Positions 1 to 7,738 are shown, counted from the first letter of the stretch. The stretch is 12,133 nt of DNA from JBEEJZ01 sp041168905 (GCA_041168905.1 JBEEJZ010000075.1:1-12133); one strand, 5' to 3'. Translations and numbers: made by a program. Notes: generated from the sequence alone by a model not told the origin.

Positions 1-52
1 ACCGCCCGCCGCCCGTTCAACCCACTTTCATTACTTCGACGAGCTCAACCAC

Positions 53-1606
53 ATGACCACGACCATACAGCAAGACCATCTGATCGAGTCCATCGCCTCG
101 GCCCTGCAGTACATCAGCTACTACCACCCGACTGACTACATCGCTCACCTGGCGCGGGCTTACGAGCGTGAGCAGAGCCCGGCAGCCAAGGATGCCATCG
201 CCCAAATCCTGACCAATAGCAAGATGAGCGCCCTGGGGCACCGCCCCATTTGCCAGGACACCGGCATCGTCAACGTGTTCCTCAAAGTGGGTATGGACGT
301 TCGTCTGGAAGGCTTCACAGGCAGCCTGGAAGACGCCATCAACGAGGGGGTCAGAAGAGGTTACAACCACCCTGACAACACCCTGAGGGCCAGTGTGGTG
401 GCCGACCCACTGTTCGCCCGCAAGAACACCCAGGACAACACGCCGGCCGTCATCTTCACGGAAATCGTGCCAGGCAACACCATCGATGTAACCGTGGCGG
501 CCAAGGGCGGCGGCTCTGAGAACAAATCAAAGATGGTGATGATGAACCCCAGCGACAACCTGGTGGACTGGGTTTTGAAGACCGTCCCCACCATGGGCGC
601 AGGTTGGTGCCCACCGGGCATGCTGGGCATCGGTATTGGTGGCACCGCCGAAAAAGCCGTTTTGCTCGCCAAAGAGAGTCTGATGGACGACCTGAACATG
701 TATGAACTTCAGGAAAAAGCGGCCAAAGGCGAGAACCTGACCCAGGTGGAAGAACTTCGTCTGGAACTCTACGAAAAGGTCAACGCGTTGGGCATAGGCG
801 CGCAAGGCTTGGGCGGTTTGACCACGGTACTGGACGTCAAGATCAAGATGTATCCCACACACGCGGCCTCCAAGCCCGTGGCGATGATCCCGAACTGCGC
901 GGCAACGCGTCACGCACATTTCGTGCTCGATGGCTCCGGCCCCACCTACCTGGAGGCACCCAGCCTGGACTTGTGGCCCAGCGTCGCCTGGGAAGCAGAC
1001 ACCCAGAAAAGCAAAAGGGTCGACCTGAACACGCTGACCAAAGCCGAGGTGGCCAGCTGGAAACCTGGCGACACCCTGCTGCTCAACGGCAAGATGCTGA
1101 CCGGACGGGATGCCGCTCACAAACGCATACAGGACATGCTGGCCAAGGGTGAACCCCTGCCCGTCGACTTCACCAACCGCGTGATCTATTACGTGGGCCC
1201 GGTTGACCCGGTCCGGGACGAGGCAGTCGGCCCTGCCGGCCCCACAACAGCCACACGCATGGATAAGTTCACCGAAATGATGCTGGCCCAAACCGGCCTG
1301 ATTGCCATGGTCGGCAAGGCAGAACGCGGCCCGGCAGCCATCGAAGCCATACGCAAGCATCAAAGTGCCTACCTGATGGCTGTGGGAGGCGCCGCTTACC
1401 TCGTGTCCAAGGCGATCAAGGCAGCCAAAGTCGTGGGCTTTGCTGACCTGGGCATGGAAGCGATCTATGAATTTGACGTGGTCGACATGCCAGTGACCGT
1501 GGCGGTGGACGCCGGTGGGACTAGCGTCCACATCACCGGCCCCGCCGAGTGGGAAAAGAAAATCGCCACGGGTCAGTTCAAGGGCATCGGTATCGCTGCT
1601 TCGTAA
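53..1606 (+). CDS. Class I fumarate hydratase (4Fe-4S, single chain)
   Basis: Predicted to catalyse reversible hydration of fumarate to L-malate in the cytoplasmic TCA cycle. The 517-residue protein has the full class I layout: an N-terminal alpha-type domain (about 1-330) and a C-terminal beta-type domain (about 335-517). Three cysteines sit where the family binds its oxygen-labile [4Fe-4S] cluster: C67 in PICQDTG, C186 in GWCPPGM and C282 in PNCAATRH. The beta-domain signature GPAGPTTATRMD is at 393-404. Length fits a complete single-chain enzyme of about 500-550 residues. The ATG at 53 has only a weak purine stretch (cgacgag) upstream, and the 52 bases before it show no promoter I can defend. 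It converges with the oxidoreductase gene, with 16 bp between the stops and no clear terminator hairpin. L(+)-tartrate dehydratase belongs to the same family and cannot be fully excluded, but the continuous two-domain chain favours fumarase. Confidence 0.95.
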   Translation: MTTTIQQDHLIESIASALQYISYYHPTDYIAHLARAYEREQSPAAKDAIAQILTNSKMSALGHRPICQDTGIVNVFLKVGMDVRLEGFTGSLEDAINEGVRRGYNHPDNTLRASVVADPLFARKNTQDNTPAVIFTEIVPGNTIDVTVAAKGGGSENKSKMVMMNPSDNLVDWVLKTVPTMGAGWCPPGMLGIGIGGTAEKAVLLAKESLMDDLNMYELQEKAAKGENLTQVEELRLELYEKVNALGIGAQGLGGLTTVLDVKIKMYPTHAASKPVAMIPNCAATRHAHFVLDGSGPTYLEAPSLDLWPSVAWEADTQKSKRVDLNTLTKAEVASWKPGDTLLLNGKMLTGRDAAHKRIQDMLAKGEPLPVDFTNRVIYYVGPVDPVRDEAVGPAGPTTATRMDKFTEMMLAQTGLIAMVGKAERGPAAIEAIRKHQSAYLMAVGGAAYLVSKAIKAAKVVGFADLGMEAIYEFDVVDMPVTVAVDAGGTSVHITGPAEWEKKIATGQFKGIGIAAS

Positions 1607-1622
1607 ATAGGGGCCACCAAGT

Positions 1623-2306
1623 TCACTTTACTTTGATCACGACTTTTCCCTTGGCACGACCAGCCTCGATGTAGGCCAGGGCCTCGTTGGTGGCATTGAA
1701 AGGGAAAACTCTGTCAACGACCGGCCGGATCACCCCCTCCTCCACCAGGCGGGTGATCTCCTGCAACTGAGCGCCATTCGCCTTCATGAACAGAAACGAA
1801 TAGCTCAGGCCGAGACGACGTGCTCTTCGCCTGACGCCTGAGCTCAGCCACCGCATGACCACCTTCACGATCCCCGGTGCCGCGATCTCGTGGCCAAACG
1901 CGGGGTCCGGTGGCCCGGAGATCGAGATGATTTGCCCGCCGCCCTTCAGAACCGATAGTGACTTGTCCAGCGTCGTGCCATCCTGGCTGTTCAGAACGAC
2001 GTCGTAGTCACGCAAGACATCGCCAAAATCCTCAGTTTTGTAGTCGACAACAATGTCGGCGCCCAGTCCCTTCACGAGCGCAACGTTGCCCGAGCTCGTG
2101 GTCGTGGCGACTTTGGCGCCCAGATGCTTGGCCAGCTGGATTGCGAAGGTGCCTACACCGCCAGATCCTGCCTGGATAAAGACCTTTTGCCCAGTCTTGA
2201 GTTCGGCTTTCTCGACGAGCGCTTGCCATGCGGTCAACCCGACCAGAGGAATCGATGCATTCAGTTCGCGCTTCTTGCCGTAGCGCTCAAGAATGAATGC
2301 TTTCAT
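1623..2306 (-). CDS. MDR-family NADP-dependent oxidoreductase lacking most of its catalytic domain
   Basis: A 227-residue protein of the medium-chain dehydrogenase/reductase (quinone oxidoreductase-like) family, which usually has about 330 residues. Residues 1-14 (MKAFILERYGKKRE) match how full-length family members begin. Residues 17-30 (ASIPLVGLTAWQAL) match a segment normally found near residue 125. The GroES-like catalytic domain between them is therefore missing, in frame, with the junction at about 2255-2265. What remains is the nucleotide-binding Rossmann domain, with AGSGGVGTFAIQLAKHLGA at 46-64, plus the C-terminal return segment ending GRAKGKVVIKVK. It starts 4 bp after the thioesterase stop, with AAAGG upstream, so the two genes are probably co-transcribed. 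Without the catalytic domain, normal reductase activity is unlikely. It may be a decaying gene or a nucleotide-binding remnant. The comparison with full-length relatives is from memory of the family, not an alignment. Confidence 0.85.
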   Translation of the reverse strand: MKAFILERYGKKRELNASIPLVGLTAWQALVEKAELKTGQKVFIQAGSGGVGTFAIQLAKHLGAKVATTTSSGNVALVKGLGADIVVDYKTEDFGDVLRDYDVVLNSQDGTTLDKSLSVLKGGGQIISISGPPDPAFGHEIAAPGIVKVVMRWLSSGVRRRARRLGLSYSFLFMKANGAQLQEITRLVEEGVIRPVVDRVFPFNATNEALAYIEAGRAKGKVVIKVK

Positions 2307-2310
2307 GGTG

Positions 2311-2862
2311 TTACCGACCTTTGTCGCTTAAGGCATCAAAAATCATGCAGGTCGTTGTGGCATGGGCATAAATTAGTCCGTCCGGTCCGACGATACGGCC
2401 TTCAGCAGTGGCGACCTGACGCCCGGCATGAATGACCTTGCCCTCGGCGCGAACCAGTGGCACTGCATCGGTCAGGGCTCGGAGCATGTTGACTTTTATT
2501 TCCAGCGTGGTGTAGCCCCTGCCAGCAGGCAGCGTTGTGTGCACGGCGCAACCCAACGCGGAATCGAGCAGGGTACAGAACCAACCACCGTGCACAGTGC
2601 CCAGTGGGTTGTAATGCCGTAACTGAGGCTTGCCCTGGAAGATGGCTATGCCAGGCTCCATGTGAATGGGGATGAAATCTAGGGTGTCGCCTATGGGCGG
2701 AGCAGGTAGCTCACCGGCAAAGATGGCTTCAAAAAGCTCCATGCCAGACATGGTGAAGACTTTCGCTCGTGGCGCGGTGCCTGAGGCGCTCAAGTTTTTG
2801 CGAATGGCCAACTCTTTTTGTTTCCAGCTCTCCAGGGTCTGTAGCGGCATCTTGGAATTCAT
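2311..2862 (-). CDS. PaaI-family hotdog-fold acyl-CoA thioesterase
   Basis: Predicted cytoplasmic thioesterase hydrolysing acyl- or aryl-CoA thioesters; the physiological substrate is not visible. With the chosen start the protein has 183 residues. The hallmark of the hotdog thioesterase family is present: YNPLGTVHGGW at 84-94 followed by D100 in TLLDSALG, giving H91-G92-G93 and the downstream acidic residue used in catalysis. The TTLEIKVNMLRA strand (118-129) and the AEGRIVGPDG strand (153-162) also fit the fold. The N-terminal 50 residues are longer than in minimal family members. An ATG at 2862 (MNSKMPLQ) is preferred over a longer, Cys/Arg-rich upstream extension; the ATG at 2850 is an alternative, and neither has a strong ribosome site. 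It is followed after 4 bp by the truncated oxidoreductase, and a 14-bp palindrome lies 22 bp upstream of its start. Confidence 0.87.
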   Translation of the reverse strand: MNSKMPLQTLESWKQKELAIRKNLSASGTAPRAKVFTMSGMELFEAIFAGELPAPPIGDTLDFIPIHMEPGIAIFQGKPQLRHYNPLGTVHGGWFCTLLDSALGCAVHTTLPAGRGYTTLEIKVNMLRALTDAVPLVRAEGKVIHAGRQVATAEGRIVGPDGLIYAHATTTCMIFDALSDKGR

Positions 2863-2883
2863 CTTTCTATTGCATGTACAAGT

Positions 2884-2897
2884 GTTGTGCGCACAAC
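2884..2897. promoter_or_regulatory. Perfect 14-bp palindrome upstream of the thioesterase gene
   Basis: GTTGTGCGCACAAC is a perfect dyad centred at 2890/2891, in the 77-bp gap between the transketolase C-subunit stop and the thioesterase start. No T-run follows it on the minus strand, so it does not look like an intrinsic terminator. Its position just upstream of the thioesterase start suits an operator for a dimeric regulator. No regulator for it is encoded next to it, so the cognate protein is unknown. Confidence 0.4.
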
Positions 2898-2939
2898 TTA
2901 CCACATGGCAACAGAGGGCACGTCGGCACTTGAGCCTTG

Positions 2940-3950
2940 TCAGACGAGCCAATTGAGGATGCGTCGACCCAGTACCTCACGGCTGATTCCGTAACGGTCA
3001 TGCAAGGTTGGCAGCGCACCCGCATCCAGGTACTGGTCAGGTAAGCCGGCCAACTCAAAACGGGCCGGCTGCACGCGATTGCGAAGCAATGTGCTCGCTA
3101 CCGCTTCGCCCAGACCACCGACCACTGAATGGTTTTCGGCGACGACCACTAAACGGTGTTTGTGGCGAACCGCATTCAAAATCGCGGCCTCATCCAGCGG
3201 TTTGATGGTGGGGCAATGCATAACGGCCACGCCCACCTTGTCTTTGGCCAGGTCGGTTGCCACCTCCAGCGCGCGCATGGTCATGATGCCGCTGGAGATG
3301 ACCAGCACATCGGCACCTTCGCGCAGCATCTTGGCCTTGCCCAATTCAAATTGGTAGCCTTCCACTTCGTCCAACACCATCGGCACATTGCCGCGCAGCA
3401 GACGCATATAGACCGGTCCGTTGTGGGCGGCAATCTGTAGCACGGCCTGCTGGATGTCCAGTGCATCGCACGGGTCGACGATGGTCAGGCCGGGAATGCC
3501 CCGCATCATGGCGATGTCTTCGGTGGCCTGGTGGCTGGGGCCGTAGCCGGTGGTAAGGCCAGGCAGCGCACAGCACATCTTCACATTCAGGTTCTCTTCG
3601 GCAATGACCTGGTGGATGAAGTCATAGGCCCTACGGGTCCCAAACACTGCATAGGTGGTGGCAAAGGGCATCAAGCCTTCCTTGGCCATGCCGCCCGCTG
3701 CCGCCATCAGCAGCTGCTCGGCCATGCCCATTTGATAGAAGCGCTCGGGGTAGGCCTGGGCAAACAGATGCATGTCGGTGTACTTGCTCAGATCTGCCGA
3801 CATGCCCACGATGTCGGGGCGCTGGGCAGCAAGTTCCACCAGGGCTTTGCCAAAGGGGGCGGCAACCACCTTCTGCCCCTCGGAGGCAATCGAGGCGATC
3901 ATGGCCGACGTGGTGAGACGCGGTTTTTTTTCTGCGGTCGCGGTGTTCAT
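2940..3950 (-). CDS. Transketolase-like protein, C-terminal subunit (pyrimidine-binding and C-terminal domains)
   Basis: The second half of a split, TPP-dependent transketolase (336 residues). It carries the pyrimidine-binding domain (about 25-190), with the conserved glutamate E78 in MGMAEQ that activates the TPP aminopyrimidine. The TTGYGPSHQATEDIAMMRGI block follows at about 129-148. The transketolase C-terminal domain is at about 200-336 (PTIKPLDEAAIL, VVAENHSVVGGLGEAV). The start is well supported: AAGGAG lies 7 bases upstream, inside the preceding gene, and ATGA overlaps that gene's stop, so the two halves are translationally coupled and should be made in equal amounts. It is the last gene of the SDR-TRAP-transketolase operon. 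Split transketolases occur in several sugar, sugar-acid and sulfosugar pathways. A 1-deoxyxylulose-5-phosphate synthase role is unlikely because that enzyme is a single longer chain. Confidence 0.93.
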   Translation of the reverse strand: MNTATAEKKPRLTTSAMIASIASEGQKVVAAPFGKALVELAAQRPDIVGMSADLSKYTDMHLFAQAYPERFYQMGMAEQLLMAAAGGMAKEGLMPFATTYAVFGTRRAYDFIHQVIAEENLNVKMCCALPGLTTGYGPSHQATEDIAMMRGIPGLTIVDPCDALDIQQAVLQIAAHNGPVYMRLLRGNVPMVLDEVEGYQFELGKAKMLREGADVLVISSGIMTMRALEVATDLAKDKVGVAVMHCPTIKPLDEAAILNAVRHKHRLVVVAENHSVVGGLGEAVASTLLRNRVQPARFELAGLPDQYLDAGALPTLHDRYGISREVLGRRILNWLV

Positions 3951-4801
3951 GCTGCGGCTCCTTGGGTCTGTGCGTCGTCAAGAGTCTGGAGGGCCTTCTG
4001 CCACTCCGGGGGGTCCACGCGAATGAAGTGGTTCTTGTCACGAGTTTCGAGAAAGGGCACGCCCTTGCCCATCAGCGTGTTGAACAGAATCACGCGGGGC
4101 TGGGCATCCGTCAGGTGACGGGCGGTATCAAAGGCGGCCAACACCGCGGCCAGATCGTTGCCATCCACGCGCTGCACATGCCATCCAAAGGCGGCCCACT
4201 TGTCAGCCAGGGGCTCGAAGCCGAGGATCTTGGTTGAGGGGCCGTCTGCCTGCTGGTTGTTGATGTCTACCAGGCAGATCAAATTGGATAAGCCATGGTG
4301 GGCGGCGGACATGGCAGCCTCCCAGGTGGAGCCCTCATCGAGCTCCCCGTCGGACATGGAGTTGTAGACAAACGCTTTGCTCTGCTTGTGGCGCAGGGCC
4401 AGCGCCATACCCACGCCAATGGGCAAACCTTGGCCCAGGGAGCCGCCAGAGATTTCCATGCCCGGCGTGTACGTAGCCATGCCGGACATGGGCAGGCGGC
4501 TGTCGTCGCTGCCATAGGTTTCCAGCTCATCTTCGGGAATGACACCGGCTTCGATCAGCGCTGCGTAGTGCGCAATCGCGTAATGCCCGTGCGAGAGCAG
4601 AAAGCGGTCGCGGTCTTCCCACAGGGGGTCGACGGCACGGATTTTCATGGCGTGACCATAGGCGACGGCCAGCACGTCGGCCCAGCCCAGGGCCTGGCCG
4701 ATATAGCCCTGGCCTTGCACCTCGCCCATGCGCAGCGCGTAGCGGCGAATGCGATAGGCACACTGGGCAAGAGAGGACAACTTGTCCTGAGCGGAATTCA
4801 T
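3947..4801 (-). CDS. Transketolase-like protein, N-terminal subunit (TPP pyrophosphate-binding domain)
   Basis: The first half of the split transketolase (284 residues), binding the TPP diphosphate and Mg2+. Visible landmarks are FLLSHGHYAIAHYAAL (67-82), the GGSLGQGLPIGVGMAL block (119-134), and the TPP motif as SDGELDEGSTWEAAM (150-164) followed by DINNQQADG (179-187). Two usual positions differ: the N-terminal GHPG-like motif reads GYIG at 32-35, and the motif usually written GDGE reads SDGE. I recall both as traits of a distinct two-subunit subfamily. The ATG at 4801 has GGAGAAA 4 bases upstream, whereas the longer open frame to 4888 overlaps dctM and adds a Cys-rich leader, so it was rejected. 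It starts 31 bp after the dctM stop and overlaps the next gene by 4 bp. With its partner it should transfer a two-carbon ketol unit, or decarboxylate a hydroxypyruvate-like donor. Confidence 0.92.
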   Translation of the reverse strand: MNSAQDKLSSLAQCAYRIRRYALRMGEVQGQGYIGQALGWADVLAVAYGHAMKIRAVDPLWEDRDRFLLSHGHYAIAHYAALIEAGVIPEDELETYGSDDSRLPMSGMATYTPGMEISGGSLGQGLPIGVGMALALRHKQSKAFVYNSMSDGELDEGSTWEAAMSAAHHGLSNLICLVDINNQQADGPSTKILGFEPLADKWAAFGWHVQRVDGNDLAAVLAAFDTARHLTDAQPRVILFNTLMGKGVPFLETRDKNHFIRVDPPEWQKALQTLDDAQTQGAAA

Positions 4802-4832
4802 GGCATTTCTCCAAAAATCAAAGGGAATCGGG

Positions 4833-6092
4833 TCACTTGAAGATGGCTGTGGGCACGTACGACACCAGCAACAACACCCCAAAGGCAACCAGGTAGAAAG
4901 GTCCGAGTTCGCGCACGGTCTCCCCCACCTTGACCTTGGCCAGGGAGCTGGTGATGAACAGGGTGGTGCCCACGGGCGGCGTGTAGAGCCCGATGGCCAG
5001 GTTCACGGTCATCATGATTCCCAGCTGCGTGAGGTCCATGCCAATCGAGTTGGCCAGAGGCACAAACACCGGTGTCAGCAGCAGCACGGCTGCAGGCAGG
5101 TCGATGAACATGCCGCACACCAGCATCAGAAGGTTCATCAGCAAGATCACGCTCCAGCCGCTAGACAGGTTGGCTTGAGCCCAGCTCACCACGCCATCGG
5201 GCATGCGGTCAAACGTCAGCAGCCAACCGATGGCGGCTGAAGCCATGATCACCAGCAACACGACCCCCGTGGACAAGCCCGCTTCCATGACGGCCTTGTG
5301 CAGACGCTTCCAGCCGAGGTCGCGATAAACCACCACAGAAACCACCCCTGCGTAGAGGGTGGACAGCACACTGACCTCGGTCGGGGTGGCGATGCCAAAG
5401 CGCAAGAAGATGACGATCAGCACAGGCAGCACCAGGGCTGGTGCCGCATACATCAGTTGCTGACCAAAAATTCCCCAGTTGAGCTTGCGTGTCTCGCGGG
5501 GAAAATTGCGCCTGCGACCGACCCACCAGCAAACAGCCATGAAGCCACCGCACATCAGCAAGCCCGGCATGATGCCCGCCACGAAGAGCGCAGCCACCGA
5601 GGTGTTGCTGGACAGTGCAAACAAAATCATCGGGATCGATGGCGGAATGAGGATGTCGATGGTCGCAGCAGCGGCCAATGTGGCTGCGGAAAACGCAGGC
5701 GGATAGCCCAGACGTTTTTGCCAGGGAATCAACAAGGACCCTATGGCGGAGGCATCGGCTACGGCCGAGCCCGACACACCGCCAAAAATAGTGGACGACA
5801 ACACCCCCACTTGGCCTGGGCCCCCATGAAAGCGGCCGATCAAGGTGGATAAAACGCCAATCAGCGCCTCACCCAGTTTGCCGCCCATCATGAGCGAGCC
5901 GGTCAGCATGAAAAACGGAATGGCAATCAGCGGGAAGCTTTGCACCTGCGACACCATTTGCTGTACCAGCAAATCCAGGGGCACGCGGTCAGAAGTGGCG
6001 GCTGCCGCCATGGCGGCCACCAACAGGGCGTGCGCAATCGGAATCGCGATCACGGCTGCACCCAAAAACACAAGCAATATCAATGCGGTCAT
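4833..6092 (-). CDS. TRAP transporter large permease, DctM family
   Basis: The large, ion-coupled membrane subunit of a TRAP transporter (419 residues, the usual family size). It is almost entirely hydrophobic, with about a dozen predicted membrane segments. The family signature is clear: FGGVSGSAVADASAIGSLLIP at about 103-123, then AATLAAAATIDILIPPSIPM in the next segment. The second half repeats the pattern with GLYTPPVGTTLFI near 367-379. An AAGAAAGAG stretch precedes the ATG. It lies 13 bp after dctQ, as usual for separate Q and M genes. DctM works with DctQ in the inner membrane to import, with sodium, the solute delivered by the periplasmic DctP protein encoded upstream. Substrate identity cannot be read from this subunit. 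Confidence 0.95.
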   Translation of the reverse strand: MTALILLVFLGAAVIAIPIAHALLVAAMAAAATSDRVPLDLLVQQMVSQVQSFPLIAIPFFMLTGSLMMGGKLGEALIGVLSTLIGRFHGGPGQVGVLSSTIFGGVSGSAVADASAIGSLLIPWQKRLGYPPAFSAATLAAAATIDILIPPSIPMILFALSSNTSVAALFVAGIMPGLLMCGGFMAVCWWVGRRRNFPRETRKLNWGIFGQQLMYAAPALVLPVLIVIFLRFGIATPTEVSVLSTLYAGVVSVVVYRDLGWKRLHKAVMEAGLSTGVVLLVIMASAAIGWLLTFDRMPDGVVSWAQANLSSGWSVILLMNLLMLVCGMFIDLPAAVLLLTPVFVPLANSIGMDLTQLGIMMTVNLAIGLYTPPVGTTLFITSSLAKVKVGETVRELGPFYLVAFGVLLLVSYVPTAIFK

Positions 6093-6105
6093 GGCGATCT
6101 CTTTC

Positions 6106-6612
6106 TTACCAATGAACCGGCGCAGGTTCTGTTGAAGCCGCTACCTCAGGGTCAGCCAACCAGGCTCGCCAAGCCGACATCAGGGCTAACACGGAAAGCA
6201 GGGCCATCCCGGTCATGACGCAGCTGTAGGTCGTCGAGCCTGGAATCTGCAAAATGGGGGACTTCTCGTCATGCACGATCTCCAGCATGCGCCAGGTGGC
6301 CACAGCCAAGGCGCCGTAAAGCACCGTCACGACCAACCAGCCCAGAACACCCCAGATCCGACGCGCAGACCCGGACATCTTGTCCATCAAAAAACTGGTG
6401 GTGATGTGCGCCCCATGCTGGGCCGCCAGCACGACGCCGGCCATGACGAGCCAGGGGAAAAGAAGTTCAGGCACCTCGTTGCCCCATTGCAAGCTGGCTC
6501 CGGTGGAGTAGCGCAACAGCGTGTTGCACACCAAAATAACAAATATCACCACAGTGCTGATCCAGAGCAGCACCTGGCACAAGGCCGAAATGGCCCGTTC
6601 AATCAGGTTCAT
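6106..6612 (-). CDS. TRAP transporter small permease, DctQ family
   Basis: The small inner-membrane subunit of the TRAP transporter (168 residues). Four hydrophobic segments are visible at about 11-33, 48-66, 86-107 and 127-147, which is the DctQ layout. The family motif is present: NTLLRY near 29-34, then a W-x-N-E-x-x-x-L-L-F-P-W pattern (WGNEVPELLFPW, 43-54), then AAQHGAHI at 63-70. The ATG at 6612 has GGAGAA 4 bases upstream. The gene follows dctP by 84 bp, a gap holding a short hairpin, and precedes dctM by 13 bp. It binds DctM to form the membrane complex. The C-terminal 15 residues are polar and probably a cytoplasmic tail. Confidence 0.93.
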   Translation of the reverse strand: MNLIERAISALCQVLLWISTVVIFVILVCNTLLRYSTGASLQWGNEVPELLFPWLVMAGVVLAAQHGAHITTSFLMDKMSGSARRIWGVLGWLVVTVLYGALAVATWRMLEIVHDEKSPILQIPGSTTYSCVMTGMALLSVLALMSAWRAWLADPEVAASTEPAPVHW

Positions 6613-6625
6613 GAGGTTCTCCGGC

Positions 6626-6645
6626 CCACCCGCGCGGGCGGGTGG
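6626..6645 (-). repeat. Inverted repeat (RNA hairpin) between dctP and dctQ
   Basis: CCACCCGC (6626-6633) and GCGGGTGG (6638-6645) form an 8-bp, GC-only-but-one stem with a 4-base loop in the 84-bp gap after dctP. No U-run follows it on the transcribed (minus) strand, so it is not a full intrinsic terminator. Such elements often protect the upstream message from 3' exonucleases or cause partial termination, so that more binding protein than permease is made. Confidence 0.55.
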
Positions 6646-6696
6646 ACATGGGGCCTGGGGAAGGCGAAAGGCGAAGGCCGATCAACGGCCCCAAGT

Positions 6697-7680
6697 TCAG
6701 CGCGCGGCCGAGATCACTTTTTTCAGGAATGGACCTATGGGCGACGCCAGCCATTTGTCATCCACACTACCCGTGGCCTTGGCAAAAGCCGCCTTGTCAA
6801 CCGTGTTGATCTGAACGCCTTTGGCTTTCAGTTCGGCCAGCAGTTTGTCGTCGCTTTCCTGGCTCAACTTGCGCTGCAGCTGTGTAGCCTCTGCGGCGGC
6901 TTCTTGCAGCGCCTTCTTGTCGGCGTCACTCAGGCGGTCCCAGCTGCGCTTGCTCATGAGCAGAGGCGTCATCTCGTATTTGTGGCCGGTCATGGAAATG
7001 AACTTGTTCACCTCATAGAGCTTGCTGGCGTGGATGTTCATGAGCGGGTTTTCCTGCCCATCGACCACGCCCTGCTGCAAGGCCACGTACAACTCGGCAA
7101 ACTTGATTTGCTGCGCTTCTGCACCAAGTGACTGCATGATGTCCACCGTCACCGCATCTGGCGGCGTGCGCATCTTCAGACCTTTGAGGTCCTCAGGTTT
7201 GCTCAGGGCGCGCTTGCTGTTGCTCATGTGGCGGATGCCGTTGTCCCAGTAACCCAGGACCACCAGGCCTTTTTCAGCGGACTTCTCAGCCAGCTCCTTG
7301 CCCAAGGGGCCGTCCAGCATCTTCCAGACCTGGGGCAGGTCGCTGAACAGGAACGGCATGCCGAAGGCGGCGTACTCAGGCACGGTGGTGGCTACAGCGC
7401 CTTGCGAGTTGGCGCTCAGGTCCAAAGCACCGGTGCGTAGTGCGGTGACCATGGCAGCGTCGTCACCCAACTGGGCAGAGGGCGCGACCTGGATTTCGAT
7501 GCGGCCGCCCGACTTGGCCTTGGCCACTTCAGCCATCTTCAAGGCGGCCTCGTGGCGCGGGTTACCAGGCGCGGCACCGTGGCCCAGCGTTAGCTTGACA
7601 GCCTGAGCATGGGCCAGAGACGTTGCAGCCAGAACGGCGGTGGCAAGCAGGGTTCGGCGCAGTGTGTTGAATCGTGTCAT
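6697..7680 (-). CDS. TRAP transporter periplasmic solute-binding protein, DctP family
   Basis: The extracytoplasmic receptor of the TRAP transporter (327 residues as precursor). Residues 1-25 form a Sec signal peptide: basic MTRFNTLRR, hydrophobic TLLATAVLAATSL, then AHA-QA at the likely cleavage site. The mature part has DctP family features: LTLGHGAAPGNPRH (30-43), the LKGLKMRTP stretch with R171, and FAELYVALQQGVVDGQENP (194-212). In characterised DctP proteins the arginine equivalent to R171 holds the ligand carboxylate, which suggests a carboxylated substrate here. The ATG at 7680 has GAGGAGA 5 bases upstream and begins exactly at the signal peptide, so the longer frame to 7737 was rejected. 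It lies 58 bp after the SDR gene and is bracketed by inverted repeats, consistent with high expression. The ligand itself is not predictable. Confidence 0.95.
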   Translation of the reverse strand: MTRFNTLRRTLLATAVLAATSLAHAQAVKLTLGHGAAPGNPRHEAALKMAEVAKAKSGGRIEIQVAPSAQLGDDAAMVTALRTGALDLSANSQGAVATTVPEYAAFGMPFLFSDLPQVWKMLDGPLGKELAEKSAEKGLVVLGYWDNGIRHMSNSKRALSKPEDLKGLKMRTPPDAVTVDIMQSLGAEAQQIKFAELYVALQQGVVDGQENPLMNIHASKLYEVNKFISMTGHKYEMTPLLMSKRSWDRLSDADKKALQEAAAEATQLQRKLSQESDDKLLAELKAKGVQINTVDKAAFAKATGSVDDKWLASPIGPFLKKVISAAR

Positions 7681-7704
7681 GAATGTCTCCTCGGTTTTAA
7701 TGGA

Positions 7705-7718
7705 ATGGGCAAGCCCAT
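7705..7718 (-). repeat. Short inverted repeat between the SDR gene and dctP
   Basis: ATGGGC (7705-7710) and GCCCAT (7713-7718) are exact complements separated by two bases, in the 58-bp gap between the SDR stop and the dctP start. As RNA it would fold as a 5-bp stem with a 4-base loop, just upstream of the dctP ribosome site (7686-7692). It could be a processing or stability element or simply chance. Confidence 0.35.
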
Positions 7719-7738
7719 GGGTTGGAAAAACTAACAAA

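Noticed and set aside
527..1531. 334-codon open frame antisense to the fumarase gene
   Set aside because: His/Cys/Gly-rich composition typical of the reverse complement of a high-GC gene, no recognisable domain, and the fumarase on the other strand is complete and certain.
1607..1622. Terminator between the convergent fumarase and oxidoreductase genes
   Set aside because: The 16-bp gap holds no inverted repeat or T-tract.
4802..4888. Upstream extension of the transketolase N-subunit (MPLGCCCWCRTC...)
   Set aside because: Overlaps the dctM coding end, is Cys-rich and lacks family similarity; the ATG at 4801 has a good GGAGAAA site.
6271..7131. 286-codon plus-strand frame over dctQ and dctP
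   Set aside because: Spans two well-supported genes on the other strand and has a low-complexity shadow composition.
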